This document shows positions 1 through 7,507 of a stretch of DNA of 64,000 bases, in pieces. Numbering within the stretch: position 1 is the stretch's first letter; every line of letters begins with the position of its first letter. The DNA comes from Clostridiales bacterium (GTDB lineage: Bacteria > Bacillota > Clostridia > Oscillospirales > Oscillospiraceae): the NCBI GenBank assembly GCA_004557075.1, contig SFEX01000002.1:28146-92145 (forward strand). Reading direction: 5' to 3'. The notes beneath the pieces are model-generated. The model saw nothing but the letters and a program-made list of their open reading frames with translations. It had not been told where the DNA came from and did no database searches. A program made the position numbers and the translations under genes.

Positions 1-1
1 T

Positions 2-394
2 ACCATACCCTGCTCCATGGATTTCATGGCGGTATCCTCCTACAAGGGCGGCACCACCTCCACGGGAGCCGTTGAAATTCAAAAGGATTTAGGACAGGAT
101 ATCGAGGGAAGGCATATCATCATCGTCGAGGACATACTCGATTCCGGCAACACCCTCAATTACCTCGAGAGCTATCTCATGACCCGCAGACCCGAATCCA
201 TAACCATTGCAACCTTAATGGACAAGCCCTCGCGCAGAAAAGCCCCCGTTTACGCAAAGTATTCCTGCTTTGAGGTGCCCGATGAATTTGTCGTCGGCTA
301 CGGGCTTGACTATAACGAGCTTTACCGCAACCTGCCGTATATCGGCGTGCTAAAGCCCGAAGTTTATATGAACCAGCATTCCGCTGAGGCTTGA
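2..394 (+). CDS. hpt: Hypoxanthine phosphoribosyltransferase, 3' part
   Basis: The reading frame is open from base 2, so the window edge cuts off the N-terminus. The visible part holds the hallmark VEDILDSG motif (the PRPP-binding loop of type I phosphoribosyltransferases; the acidic pair contacts ribose hydroxyls) followed by the conserved LMDKPSRRK and FVVGYGLDY segments that close the purine site. Hpt salvages hypoxanthine and guanine to IMP and GMP with PRPP in the cytosol. It lies 28 bases upstream of ftsH on the same strand; the tilS-hpt-ftsH order is common in Firmicutes, so tilS may lie just outside the window. Identity is clear from the motifs; only the missing start is unresolved. 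Confidence 0.95.
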   Translation, partial: TIPCSMDFMAVSSYKGGTTSTGAVEIQKDLGQDIEGRHIIIVEDILDSGNTLNYLESYLMTRRPESITIATLMDKPSRRKAPVYAKYSCFEVPDEFVVGYGLDYNELYRNLPYIGVLKPEVYMNQHSAEA

Positions 395-422
395 GCGCTC
401 AGCATAAAAAGGACGTGATTAA

Positions 423-2417
423 TTGAAACCTCAGCGAAACCGAACAAGAGATATCGGCTTTTATATCCTGATACTGGTGCTGCTTGCATGCACGGTATTC
501 ACTTTGCTTGGCGGCAGCGAGGAGAGCGATCTCAGCTATGCCCAGGTAAAGGATCTTTTCAAGCAGGAAAAGGTTCAGGAGTTTACCTATAACGGAACGA
601 AGAACATCCTTCAGATGAAGGTCAAGGACTCGGAATCCGAATCCGGCTATAAGGATGTATATTATAAAATGTACAGCTTCTCGCTGTTCTATGAGGACAT
701 GGGAGAGCTCGTCGAGGAGCAGTACGATAAAGGAATAATCAAGGACTATCAGATTGAGCCTGTCCAGTCGTCCTGGTGGATCCAGCTTATACCGTATGTT
801 TTGTTCATAGGCTTCATGGTCTTCTGGGTCGTGATGATGAACCGGCTCAACGGCGGCGGAGGCGCGGGGGGCGCGGCCAAATTCGGCAAGGCGAGAACCC
901 GCCTCGGCAGCGAGGAGAAGAATAAAAAGACCTTCGCCGACGTTGCAGGCGCCGACGAGGAAAAGGCCGAGCTTCAGGAGCTGGTCGAGTTCCTGAAAAA
1001 TCCCAGAGCATTTACCCAGATGGGCGCAAGAATACCCAAGGGCGTTTTGCTTGTAGGCCCTCCGGGAACAGGTAAGACCCTGCTTGCCAAGGCTGTAGCG
1101 GGTGAAGCGGGAGTGCAGTTTTTGTCCATTTCCGGCTCCGACTTTGTTGAGCTGTATGTCGGCGTCGGCGCAAGCCGCGTCCGCGATCTGTTCGATCAGG
1201 CCAAGAAGGTCGCGCCGGCTATTATATTCATCGACGAGATCGACGCTGTCGGCCGTCAGCGCGGCTCCGGCCTTGGCGGCGGACACGATGAGCGCGAGCA
1301 GACACTAAACCAGCTCCTTGTCGAGATGGACGGCTTCGGCAACAACGAGGGCGTCATCGTCATGGCGGCGACAAACCGCTCGGATATTCTCGATAACGCG
1401 CTGCTGCGTCCCGGCCGCTTTGACCGTCAGGTCTATGTCGGCTTGCCCGATATCAAGGGACGCGAGGAGATACTGAAGATCCACTCCAGAGGCAAGCCTC
1501 TTGCCGAGGATGTAAGCCTTAAATCCATTGCAAAGGGCACGCCCGGCTTCTCCGGAGCAGATCTTGAAAACCTCATGAACGAGGCGGCTCTGTTGGCCGT
1601 GCGCCGCAGGCACCGCTTCATCACGATGGAAGACTGCGACGAGGCGATACTCAAGGTCGAGATGGGCCCCGAGAAGAAGAGCCACAAGATATCCGACAAG
1701 GCAAAGCGCCTTACGGCGTATCACGAATCCGGCCACGCTATCGCGGCCAAATACCTTGAGCACGTTGACCCCGTTCACTATATAACCATCATCCCGCGCG
1801 GCATGGCGGGCGGCTTCACGCTGTTCAGACCCGAGGAGGACGCTGAAAACTTCACCTCCAAGAGCCAGATGTTCGAGCGCATAGTGACCGGCCTCGGCGG
1901 CCGCATAGCCGAAAAGCTGTTCTTGGACGATATCTCGACCGGCGCGTCCGGCGATATACAGCAGGCCAGCTCCATTGCCCGCAGCATGGTCATGCGCTAC
2001 GGCATGAGCGATAAGCTCGGCCCCATACTTTACGACAGCTCTGACCACAGCATCTTCATCGGCCGCGATTTCGGCACGACAAAGAGCTATTCCGAGGAAA
2101 CTGCCGCTATAATCGACGAGGAAGTCAAGCGCATATTTGACGAGGCGGCGGCGCTGTGCGAGAAGATACTCACCGAGCACCGCGAAACGCTCATCGGCGT
2201 TGCCGAGTACCTGCTTGAGAACGAGTCGATGGATAGGGAAACCTTCGACTACTACTGCGAGCACGGGGTGTTCCCCGAGCCGAAGCCCGCTCCCGCGATG
2301 CAGGACGATACCATAGAGCGTCCCGCGCGCAAGATAGCCCGCTTTGACGATGCACCGGAAAACGACGCATCGGCGGGCATGGCCGATGAGCCGGACGATC
2401 AGGATAAGAATAATTGA
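423..2417 (+). CDS. ftsH: ATP-dependent zinc metalloprotease FtsH
   Basis: Membrane-anchored AAA+ protease that extracts and degrades membrane and some cytosolic proteins. The 664 aa fit the family. There is a TM helix near residues 10-28, an extracytoplasmic domain, a second TM near 120-140 and a glycine-rich linker. The AAA module follows, with Walker A GPPGTGKT at 212-219, Walker B IIFIDEIDA and the second region of homology NRSDILDNALLRPGRFDRQ. The zinc site HESGH is at 434-438. The start is TTG: no ATG fits the N-terminal helix, and a GGA-containing ribosome site precedes it. The acidic C-terminal tail (many D/E/N after about residue 640) is variable in the family. It follows hpt, probably co-transcribed, and ends before strong hairpins. 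Confidence 0.97.
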   Translation: MKPQRNRTRDIGFYILILVLLACTVFTLLGGSEESDLSYAQVKDLFKQEKVQEFTYNGTKNILQMKVKDSESESGYKDVYYKMYSFSLFYEDMGELVEEQYDKGIIKDYQIEPVQSSWWIQLIPYVLFIGFMVFWVVMMNRLNGGGGAGGAAKFGKARTRLGSEEKNKKTFADVAGADEEKAELQELVEFLKNPRAFTQMGARIPKGVLLVGPPGTGKTLLAKAVAGEAGVQFLSISGSDFVELYVGVGASRVRDLFDQAKKVAPAIIFIDEIDAVGRQRGSGLGGGHDEREQTLNQLLVEMDGFGNNEGVIVMAATNRSDILDNALLRPGRFDRQVYVGLPDIKGREEILKIHSRGKPLAEDVSLKSIAKGTPGFSGADLENLMNEAALLAVRRRHRFITMEDCDEAILKVEMGPEKKSHKISDKAKRLTAYHESGHAIAAKYLEHVDPVHYITIIPRGMAGGFTLFRPEEDAENFTSKSQMFERIVTGLGGRIAEKLFLDDISTGASGDIQQASSIARSMVMRYGMSDKLGPILYDSSDHSIFIGRDFGTTKSYSEETAAIIDEEVKRIFDEAAALCEKILTEHRETLIGVAEYLLENESMDRETFDYYCEHGVFPEPKPAPAMQDDTIERPARKIARFDDAPENDASAGMADEPDDQDKNN

Positions 2418-2427
2418 AACAAATAAG

Positions 2428-2522
2428 GGCGGTCCTACGACCGCCCTCAGCGTGAAAAAAGTCCACAGCTGCAAAAAACTTCTAAAGAGAGCATGACCGA
2501 GCAATTCGGTCGTGCTCTTTTA
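2428..2522 (+). terminator. Tandem hairpins ending the hpt-ftsH transcript
   Basis: There are two hairpins. The first has an 8-bp stem GGGCGGTC/GACCGCCC (2428-2447) without an immediate T tract. The second has a 13-bp stem (2488-2500 with 2506-2518) followed by TTTT and further T-rich sequence. The second is a convincing intrinsic terminator for ftsH. Confidence 0.75.
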
Positions 2523-2545
2523 TCTCCCTTTTTGCCAAATAAAGC

Positions 2546-2573
2546 GGTAAGCACCCCAGAGGGAATGCTTACC
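2546..2573 (-). terminator. Intrinsic terminator of the recombinase operon
   Basis: Read on the minus strand, GGTAAGCA pairs with TGCTTACC around a pyrimidine-rich loop and is followed by GCTTTATTT. It lies just past the stop codon of the minus-strand small protein. Confidence 0.55.
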
Positions 2574-2593
2574 TTATGAAGTTATATCAGTCG

Positions 2594-3025
2594 TTATTCA
2601 GCATCGCTGTTCGGTATGACGGGGCGAAAGTCTTCCTGAATGCCCTCGTTCAGATCGAAACACATTGTCTTTGCGTCAGCAACCCAGAAGCCGCGCACTC
2701 TATACCGCTTTCCGGGAATATAGTCCTCCCCCGTAACAGCCCTCAGAGGGTCAAGCAGGTTCTTGTTGGAAATTGTTACGACCCCCTTCTGCTCTCCCCT
2801 AGGCTTGGAGAACTTAAACCCCTTCGGTTCGTTGCTCTTGCACATACGGATCGCAAACACCTTAGCCTTTGCGTCCAACAGGCACAGAACATTGGCGGGA
2901 TAACTTAAATCCTCAAGAACCTTCTTGGTAAATGTAACGCTGTTTTGATTTAGAAACATATCCGGGTAGGCGTTGATGTTGGAGTCAATCGTTTCAAAGT
3001 TCAAAGCGGAAAAATCAAAATTCAT
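2594..3025 (-). CDS. Uncharacterised protein paired with a serine recombinase
   Basis: 143 aa, no recognised domain. It has no signal peptide or membrane helix and is polar, with several short basic stretches (KFSKPRGEQKG). It ends in an acidic tail. I chose the ATG at 3025 because AAAGGA lies 9 bases upstream. An in-frame ATG at 3043 overlaps the recombinase stop as ATGA but lacks a ribosome site, though coupling could use it. It sits directly downstream of the recombinase in one operon, as such accessory ORFs often do in small clostridial integrative elements. A role as a recombination accessory or cargo is only inference. Base composition is AT-richer than the flanking core genes. Confidence 0.7.
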   Translation of the reverse strand: MNFDFSALNFETIDSNINAYPDMFLNQNSVTFTKKVLEDLSYPANVLCLLDAKAKVFAIRMCKSNEPKGFKFSKPRGEQKGVVTISNKNLLDPLRAVTGEDYIPGKRYRVRGFWVADAKTMCFDLNEGIQEDFRPVIPNSDAE

Positions 3026-3039
3026 AATGTAAAATCCTT

Positions 3040-4242
3040 TCATTTCTTTGTGTTTTGTGCCTCGTCCACGATTTTTATAAATTCCCGACGTTCCGCAGGA
3101 GACCAGTGGGAATCCATAATCAGATAGCCTTTGAACAGGCCGTCTTTCACGCGGCAGGCAATAAAGTGGTTTTTAAGGAGACGTAGCGTGGCCTTATGGG
3201 ATGTACCACGCCGCTCTGACAGCAGTTTTTGTACCTTGAGCCAGTCCTCTTTCTTTACAATAGCTGTATGATGATTTTCCTTGAAATACATATTCAGATC
3301 AGTGTTTTTCACTGATTTATGTGTGCGGAAATCTTTGGTATAGGTTTTCTGCATCAAGGCATCACCGCAGTATTTTTCATTTTTGAGGATGCTGCGGATT
3401 GTACCGGCAGACCAGAGGTCATTTCCCATGGGAGATTTAATTCCCTGTTCTGTCAGGGCAGCGGCTATTTCCGCTGGTCTTGCTCCTTTCAGGCAGCTTT
3501 CGTAGATATACTCGACGATTCGTGCCTCGGTAGGCTCTATAACCAACCGCCCAAAGTGGTCGCGGTAGTAGCCCAATGTGTTTTGCACAGAGAATTTGTA
3601 TATTCCCTCTGCCATTCGCCAACGAATACCGGCTTTGATGGCTTCGCTTTTCTGTTGAGATTCCATTTCAGCCAGAGCAGCCAATAGTGAGATCAACAGG
3701 CCATTTTTACCATCTCCGGTATAGGTGATACCCTCCGTCTCAAACTCGACGGATACCGGAGGATTCAGCGCAGAAAGAGTACTGAGATTATTCAGAATAT
3801 CAACGATATTCCTACCAAACCGGCTGATACTTTTGGTGAGTATCAGATCAATTTTGCCGTCAACAGCATCTGCAATCATCTTCTGAAACCCCAGCCGCTT
3901 TTCAACAGTAGTGGCACTGATTCCCTCATCCTGATAGATTTCCACCAGTTCCCAGTTCGGATTACCTTCAATCCGCTTGGTAAAATGATGAATCTGCATA
4001 TCAAAACTGCCGATCTGCTGCTCCTCTTGCGTACTGACACGGCAATATGCCGCGACGCGCAGTTTAGGTCGTTCCGTTGGAATCTCATGGCGTTTTTGGG
4101 GAGGGATAATAATAACACCATTGCTGAGCTGATTGGCGGCAATCTCATCCTGTATCTGTTTCCGCTTCTGTTCCCTGCGCTCGGCTCTGCTGTTGGTCTG
4201 CCGCGCCGCTTCTATCTTTTTGGGGTCAAGCGGTTTTGTCAT
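3040..4242 (-). CDS. Large serine recombinase family protein
   Basis: A 400-residue site-specific recombinase. The resolvase catalytic domain begins near residue 60 with YCRVSTQEEQ; Ser70 is the predicted nucleophile. Conserved elements follow: DEGISAT, LTKSISRFGRN and a 'recombinase' DNA-binding domain near 210-310 (NTLGYY, ILKNEKYCGDALMQKT). At 400 aa it is shorter than transposon-type large serine recombinases such as TnpX (about 700 aa), and I see no cysteine zinc-ribbon or long coiled-coil motif. Ribosome site AGGAGG lies 6 bases before the ATG. It probably moved the surrounding low-GC island into the hpt-ftsH/ychF interval. Catalytic residues look intact, but the element around it is degraded. 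Confidence 0.9.
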   Translation of the reverse strand: MTKPLDPKKIEAARQTNSRAERREQKRKQIQDEIAANQLSNGVIIIPPQKRHEIPTERPKLRVAAYCRVSTQEEQQIGSFDMQIHHFTKRIEGNPNWELVEIYQDEGISATTVEKRLGFQKMIADAVDGKIDLILTKSISRFGRNIVDILNNLSTLSALNPPVSVEFETEGITYTGDGKNGLLISLLAALAEMESQQKSEAIKAGIRWRMAEGIYKFSVQNTLGYYRDHFGRLVIEPTEARIVEYIYESCLKGARPAEIAAALTEQGIKSPMGNDLWSAGTIRSILKNEKYCGDALMQKTYTKDFRTHKSVKNTDLNMYFKENHHTAIVKKEDWLKVQKLLSERRGTSHKATLRLLKNHFIACRVKDGLFKGYLIMDSHWSPAERREFIKIVDEAQNTKK

Positions 4243-4294
4243 ATCTTGCCTCCTGCACTAAAACTGCAACAATTTTCTTGCGCCTCATTGGCAT
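4226..4294 (-). CDS. Possible 22-aa leader peptide before the recombinase
   Basis: A short ORF (MPMRRKKIVAVLVQEARYDKTA) with a strong AAAGGAGGTGGT ribosome site directly before its ATG. It overlaps the start of the recombinase gene in another frame, so translation could be coupled. It may also be the residual end of an upstream recombinase gene that has been lost. Too short to assign by homology. Confidence 0.35.
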   Translation of the reverse strand: MPMRRKKIVAVLVQEARYDKTA

Positions 4295-4352
4295 ACCACC
4301 TCCTTTGTACGTATTTCAATCTCATCTGTACCACACTCCTTTGTGCGTATTT
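4284..4352. repeat. Imperfect tandem direct repeat upstream of the recombinase
   Basis: Two copies of about 32 bases, 4284-4316 and 4321-4352, share CTCAT...TACCAC..CTCCTTTGT.CGTATTT with a few substitutions. Each copy carries, on the minus strand, a ribosome-site-like AAAGGAG. The repeat could be a duplicated leader, or part of a recombinase recognition region; the sequence alone does not decide. Confidence 0.6.
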
Positions 4353-4360
4353 ATGACAAG

Positions 4361-4428
4361 CCCAACAGCTTAAATCCTGTTGGGATAGCCACCATAGAAA
4401 AAGGCAGCAGAATTGCTCCTGCTGCCTT
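4361..4428 (-). terminator. Two adjacent hairpins, minus-strand terminator
   Basis: CCCAACAG/CTGTTGGG (4361-4384) is followed by GGCAGCAG/CTGCTGCC (4403-4426). On the minus strand the second is followed directly by TTTTT, so it should stop transcription entering from the degraded genes to the right. Confidence 0.6.
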
Positions 4429-4429
4429 G

Positions 4430-4946
4430 GTTGATATCAATTTTTTTATGTTACAGAGCCGTCAACTCCATGATTAAATTATACTTTCGCGGCCGTTATC
4501 TTCTTCATGCTGACCCCGCTCGTCATAGCTGTACCGTAGCTATAACACACGGAACGGCACTTCCTGATGGTGATTGATAACTTTGATTTTTCCAATCCAT
4601 TCAAGAGTTGGAATAAAGCGACTCCTGTATACTGCGAATATAGTTCTCTACTAAAATAGCTTTATATGACTCCAATTCTTCGGCAAGTTGACGATCACCT
4701 GCTTGGCTGAATGGAATGGCATTCATAGGAAGCGCAGCCGTTACTGCTGTTTGAATATCTTTATTTGTTACCCGCAATTCTCTGATTTTTGATATAGCTT
4801 TTTCCGATCTATAAAACCAAGCTGGCTGTATTGATTCAATATATTGTTAATTTCCTGTATATCTTTCCACAAATCCATATTTTCAGATGCTTTATCCGTT
4901 CTGCTCTCCTTGTATTCTCGTAAAGAATTATCCTGTCACGGAAGGA
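4430..4946 (-). pseudogene. Degraded minus-strand coding remnants
   Basis: No intact ORF fits this stretch, but minus-strand translation in two frames gives protein-like runs broken by stops and a frameshift. One run includes DLWKDIQEINNILNQYSQL; another includes KIRELRVTNKDIQTAV and continues to SYKAILVENYIRSIQESL. The runs lie end to end, as expected of one or two decayed genes of a mobile element. I cannot name the parent family. Composition is AT-rich like the recombinase region. Confidence 0.45.
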
Positions 4947-5045
4947 CTAATTTTCCCCTGTGCCAATTTTCGCGTCTGTGGTCTTCGTATCATTATCTGG
5001 AATACACCATCGTTCAGCAGCCTGTGTAATGGATAAGTAATTCAT
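4947..5045 (-). pseudogene. Internally deleted helix-turn-helix protein remnant
   Basis: A 32-codon ORF starts MNYLSITQAAERW, the usual opening of small clostridial HTH proteins of mobile elements (YxTxxxAAxxWGIS...). It then jumps directly to IPDNDTKTTDAKIGTG, which resembles the usual C-terminal end (WAIPxDxxKPxDxRIxTG). The middle DNA-recognition part is missing, so this looks like an in-frame deletion derivative. The family comparison is from memory of the pattern. Confidence 0.5.
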
Positions 5046-5180
5046 TGGTCGTTCCTATCTCGCTCACTGCCAATAATAACTTATATCATAATCGGATAAG
5101 CGAATAAAATCAAGGTGCTTTTCAAATAATTCAAAAGTATTTTCGCTTGAGAATGCAAGGGGGTTGATACTCTCAAAAAG

Positions 5181-5224
5181 AGAAAAGTGAGCGTATCGGC
5201 TGCAAGGCTGAAACGCTCATTTTT
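5181..5224. terminator. Bidirectional intrinsic terminator
   Basis: A 7-bp stem TGAGCGT/ACGCTCA encloses an inner CGGC/GCTG pairing. It is followed by TTTTT on the plus strand and preceded by an A-rich stretch that supplies U's on the minus strand. It isolates the promoter at 5277 from the degraded genes. Confidence 0.55.
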
Positions 5225-5276
5225 CCGGCGTATTCAGAAACCGGATATGCTTACTAACTTGTTTGCAATTTAGCGC

Positions 5277-5305
5277 TTGAGAAAAAGGACAGCATTTGTT
5301 ATAAT
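5277..5305 (+). promoter_or_regulatory. Strong sigma-A-type promoter
   Basis: TTGAGA, 17 bases, TATAAT. No ORF starts within the following 200 bases; the likely transcript ends at the terminator near 5441. Confidence 0.65.
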
Positions 5306-5311
5306 TATTAT

Positions 5312-5441
5312 ACAGTAGGGTCTCCTTTTTCGCAAACGCGGAAAGGAGACAACCAATTATTAACTCTGCGACGAAGCAGGGATTTCCCTATCAGTTCTTT
5401 ACATCAAGCTGTTAAGCAATTCCAGCTTAACGGGGCTTTTT
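5312..5441 (+). ncRNA. Candidate small structured transcript
   Basis: About 130 nt lie between a near-consensus promoter and an intrinsic terminator: stem GTTAAGC/GCTTAAC plus AAGC/GCTT, then CTTTTT at 5436-5441. Near the 5' end is a perfect 9-bp hairpin GTCTCCTTT/AAAGGAGAC (5320-5328 with 5342-5350), which would sequester an AAAGGAG sequence. No start codon follows at a suitable distance, so this is more likely a small RNA, or a vestigial leader of the mobile element, than a gene. Family not recognised. Confidence 0.4.
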
Positions 5442-5556
5442 GATGAAAACCAATGTAATTTCATGCGCGAATGGTGTAAAAATGGTGTAGCAGCCGAAAC
5501 ACCAAATCGCAAAAACCCTTGTAAATCAAGAAAAAATCGAAGGAGAATAGATATAT
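5442..5556 (+). other. ychF upstream region, possible old island edge
   Basis: Contains a short direct repeat (AATGGTGTA twice) with an inverted ACACCAAAT copy, then AAAACCCTTGTAAATCAAG before the ychF ribosome site (GAAGGAG). The repeat cluster resembles sequence at the ends of integrated elements, but I found no matching copy at the other side of the island. Confidence 0.3.
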
Positions 5557-6648
5557 ATGAAATTAGGAATCGTAGGACTGCCCAACGTGGGCAAATCGAC
5601 CCTTTTTAACGCAATAACCAACGCCGGCGCCGAGAGCGCAAACTACCCCTTCTGCACGATAGAGCCGAATGTCGGCATGGTCATGGTTCCTGATGAGCGC
5701 CTTGATTTTCTGGCGTCTATATACGAGCCAAAGAAGTACACGCCTGCCGTAATTGAGTTTGTCGATATCGCGGGGCTTGTAAAGGGTGCGTCAAAGGGCG
5801 AGGGACTTGGCAACAAGTTTCTATCAAACATTCGCAACACCGACGCCATCGTTCACGTCGTAAGGTGCTTCGACGACGAAAACGTCATCCATGTCGAGGG
5901 CAGCACGGATCCCAAGCGCGATGTTGAGATCATTGACCTTGAGCTTATAATGGCGGATATGGAGATGGTCGAACGGCGCATTGAAAAGGCAAACAAGAAC
6001 GCCAAGGGCGATAAAAAATATCTGCACGAGGCAGAGGTGTTCAAGGCTCTGCTTGAGCATCTTAACGAGGGCAAAAGCGTGCGCAGCTTTGAGTGCGCGC
6101 CGGAGGATATGGAGCTTATCGCCACGAGCGATCTTTTGACGATAAAGCCCATAATCTATGCCGCGAACATGGATGAGGACGGTATAGGCGATTACGAGAA
6201 TAACCCCTACTATCAGCAGCTTTGCGCGATAGCGGAGGCCGAGGGCGCGCAGGTTCTGCCGATATGCGCAAAGCTTGAGGCGGAGATCGCGGCTCTCGAG
6301 CCAGATGAGCACGAAATGTTCCTTGAGGAGCTGGGGCTCAGCCAATCCGGCCTTGACCGCATGATAAAAACCTCCTATGCGCTGTTAGGACTTATATCGT
6401 TCCTGACCTGCGGCCCGGACGAATGCAGGGCGTGGACGATAAAGCGCGGTACGAAAGCTCCTCAGGCGGCGGGAAAAATACATACAGACTTTGAGCGCGG
6501 CTTCATCCGCGCCGAGATAGTGGCCTTTGACGATCTCAAGGCCTGCGGCAGCATGGCGGCGGCAAAGGAGAAGGGGCTTGTGCGCTCCGAGGGCAAGGAA
6601 TACGTCATGAACGACGGCGATGTAACTCTGTTCAGGTTCAACGTCTGA
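5557..6648 (+). CDS. ychF: Redox-regulated ATPase YchF (Ola1 family)
   Basis: 363 aa, the usual length. The G domain has P-loop GLPNVGKS at 7-14, DIAGLVKG (G3) from residue 70 and NMDE at 204-207. The Glu in NMDE, in place of the NKxD of GTPases, is what gives this Obg-family member its preference for ATP. A coiled-coil insert lies near 130-165 (MVERRIEKANKNAKGDKK). A C-terminal TGS domain carries ECRAWTIKRGTKAPQAAGKIH. YchF binds ribosomes and modulates stress responses. Start ATG follows GAAGGAG. It ends overlapping the next gene (TGATGG), so the two are co-translated. Confidence 0.97.
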   Translation: MKLGIVGLPNVGKSTLFNAITNAGAESANYPFCTIEPNVGMVMVPDERLDFLASIYEPKKYTPAVIEFVDIAGLVKGASKGEGLGNKFLSNIRNTDAIVHVVRCFDDENVIHVEGSTDPKRDVEIIDLELIMADMEMVERRIEKANKNAKGDKKYLHEAEVFKALLEHLNEGKSVRSFECAPEDMELIATSDLLTIKPIIYAANMDEDGIGDYENNPYYQQLCAIAEAEGAQVLPICAKLEAEIAALEPDEHEMFLEELGLSQSGLDRMIKTSYALLGLISFLTCGPDECRAWTIKRGTKAPQAAGKIHTDFERGFIRAEIVAFDDLKACGSMAAAKEKGLVRSEGKEYVMNDGDVTLFRFNV

Positions 6649-7283
6649 TGGAAAAGCTTATGTTCGCTCTCGAACTCATCGGCGTTGCTGCTTTTGCGGT
6701 TTCGGGCGCGATGGCAGCGATAAAGAAAAGAGCTGATATCTTCGGCGTGATATTCCTCGCCGTGACGACAGCGCTCGGCGGCGGCGTCATCCGCGATATC
6801 CTGTTAGGAAGTCTCCCGCCGAAAATGTTCGTCAGCTACGCATACTTCGCGGTAGCGGCAGCCGCGGCTTTAGCGGTGTTTGCCGACTCATATATTCGCA
6901 GGGAAAAATACCTGATGCATATGGATAAGCTTGACGCCGTGAACAACATTTTTGACGCGGCGGGGCTTGCCGTGTTCACGATATCGGGAATGAACACATC
7001 CATGGAGATGAGCGATAATGTTCTGCTCATTCTCATTCTCGGCATGGCGACAGGCGTCGGCGGCGGTATGCTGCGCGACGTTATGACAAACACCATGCCC
7101 ACGGTGCTGCGAAAGCGCATATATGCCGTTGCGTCGCTGCTTGGCGGCGGGCTTTACTATGCGCTGCACGTCCTCGGCGTCATGGAGGCTGTGGCGGCGA
7201 TATCGGGAATGCTGCTCATTTTCGTGCTGCGCCTGCTTGCGACGGTGTATAAATGGAATCTGCCCGCTGTCAGCGTCGATTGA
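6648..7283 (+). CDS. Trimeric intracellular cation channel (TRIC/UPF0126) family protein
   Basis: 211 aa with about seven hydrophobic helices. It holds two internal repeats of the UPF0126 unit, each with a glycine-rich kinked helix: VSGAMAAIKKRADIFGV...ALGGGVIRD near 20-55, and ISGMN...GVGGGMLRDV near 110-145. Bacterial homologues of animal TRIC channels form trimeric K+-permeable pores; glycine transport has also been proposed for some members. The ATG overlaps the last base of the ychF stop, so it is in the ychF operon. The next gene has its own promoter and riboswitch. The family call is firm; the transported ion is not shown by the sequence. Confidence 0.9.
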   Translation: MEKLMFALELIGVAAFAVSGAMAAIKKRADIFGVIFLAVTTALGGGVIRDILLGSLPPKMFVSYAYFAVAAAAALAVFADSYIRREKYLMHMDKLDAVNNIFDAAGLAVFTISGMNTSMEMSDNVLLILILGMATGVGGGMLRDVMTNTMPTVLRKRIYAVASLLGGGLYYALHVLGVMEAVAAISGMLLIFVLRLLATVYKWNLPAVSVD

Positions 7284-7311
7284 ATTTTTTAAAACCGCAG
7301 CAAATCATGGC

Positions 7312-7340
7312 TTGACAAAAGCGGTTTAACATGGTATCAT
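7312..7340 (+). promoter_or_regulatory. Consensus promoter of the P-type ATPase gene
   Basis: TTGACA, 17-base spacer, TATCAT; the start of transcription is expected near 7347, immediately before the riboswitch. Confidence 0.8.
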
Positions 7341-7350
7341 CAGCAGCACT

Positions 7351-7444
7351 AAAAGGGAGTAGCGTGCGTCCCGGCCTGGGACGTTCAGCATGTCGTCATC
7401 ACGACCTGACGGTTCGGTGTGCTGAATACTGCATAGTATTTGCA
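7351..7444 (+). promoter_or_regulatory. yybP-ykoY (Mn2+) riboswitch aptamer
   Basis: It begins with the conserved AAAGGGAGTAGCG of the L1 side and carries paired CAGCATG...GTGCTGAATAC arms and a second internal stem with GTCGTCATCACGACC. This is the usual start and arm layout of the yybP-ykoY element, an established Mn2+ sensor. It is followed directly by a terminator hairpin and then the ATPase gene. Assigned by eye from sequence signature and context. Confidence 0.8.
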
Positions 7445-7487
7445 AGACTTTTACGGCAATTTATATTGCCGTGAAAGTCTTTTTTTA
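7445..7487 (+). terminator. Riboswitch expression platform terminator
   Basis: A 15-bp stem (AGACTTTTACGGCAA with TTGCCGTGAAAGTCT, one G-U pair) and a 6-base loop are followed by seven T's. Mn2+ binding is expected to favour antitermination, turning the downstream exporter on, as known for this class. Confidence 0.85.
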
Positions 7488-7507
7488 TTTTTAAATGGAG
7501 TGATCGT

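Noticed and set aside
1305..2504. Long minus-strand frames opposite ftsH (399-1286 and 1305-2504)
   Set aside because: They lie fully or largely inside ftsH on the opposite strand, with no domain, promoter or ribosome site.
4844..5029. Plus-strand 61-codon ORF in the decayed island
   Set aside because: No ribosome site and no protein-like pattern; the minus strand here carries recognisable HTH and coding remnants.
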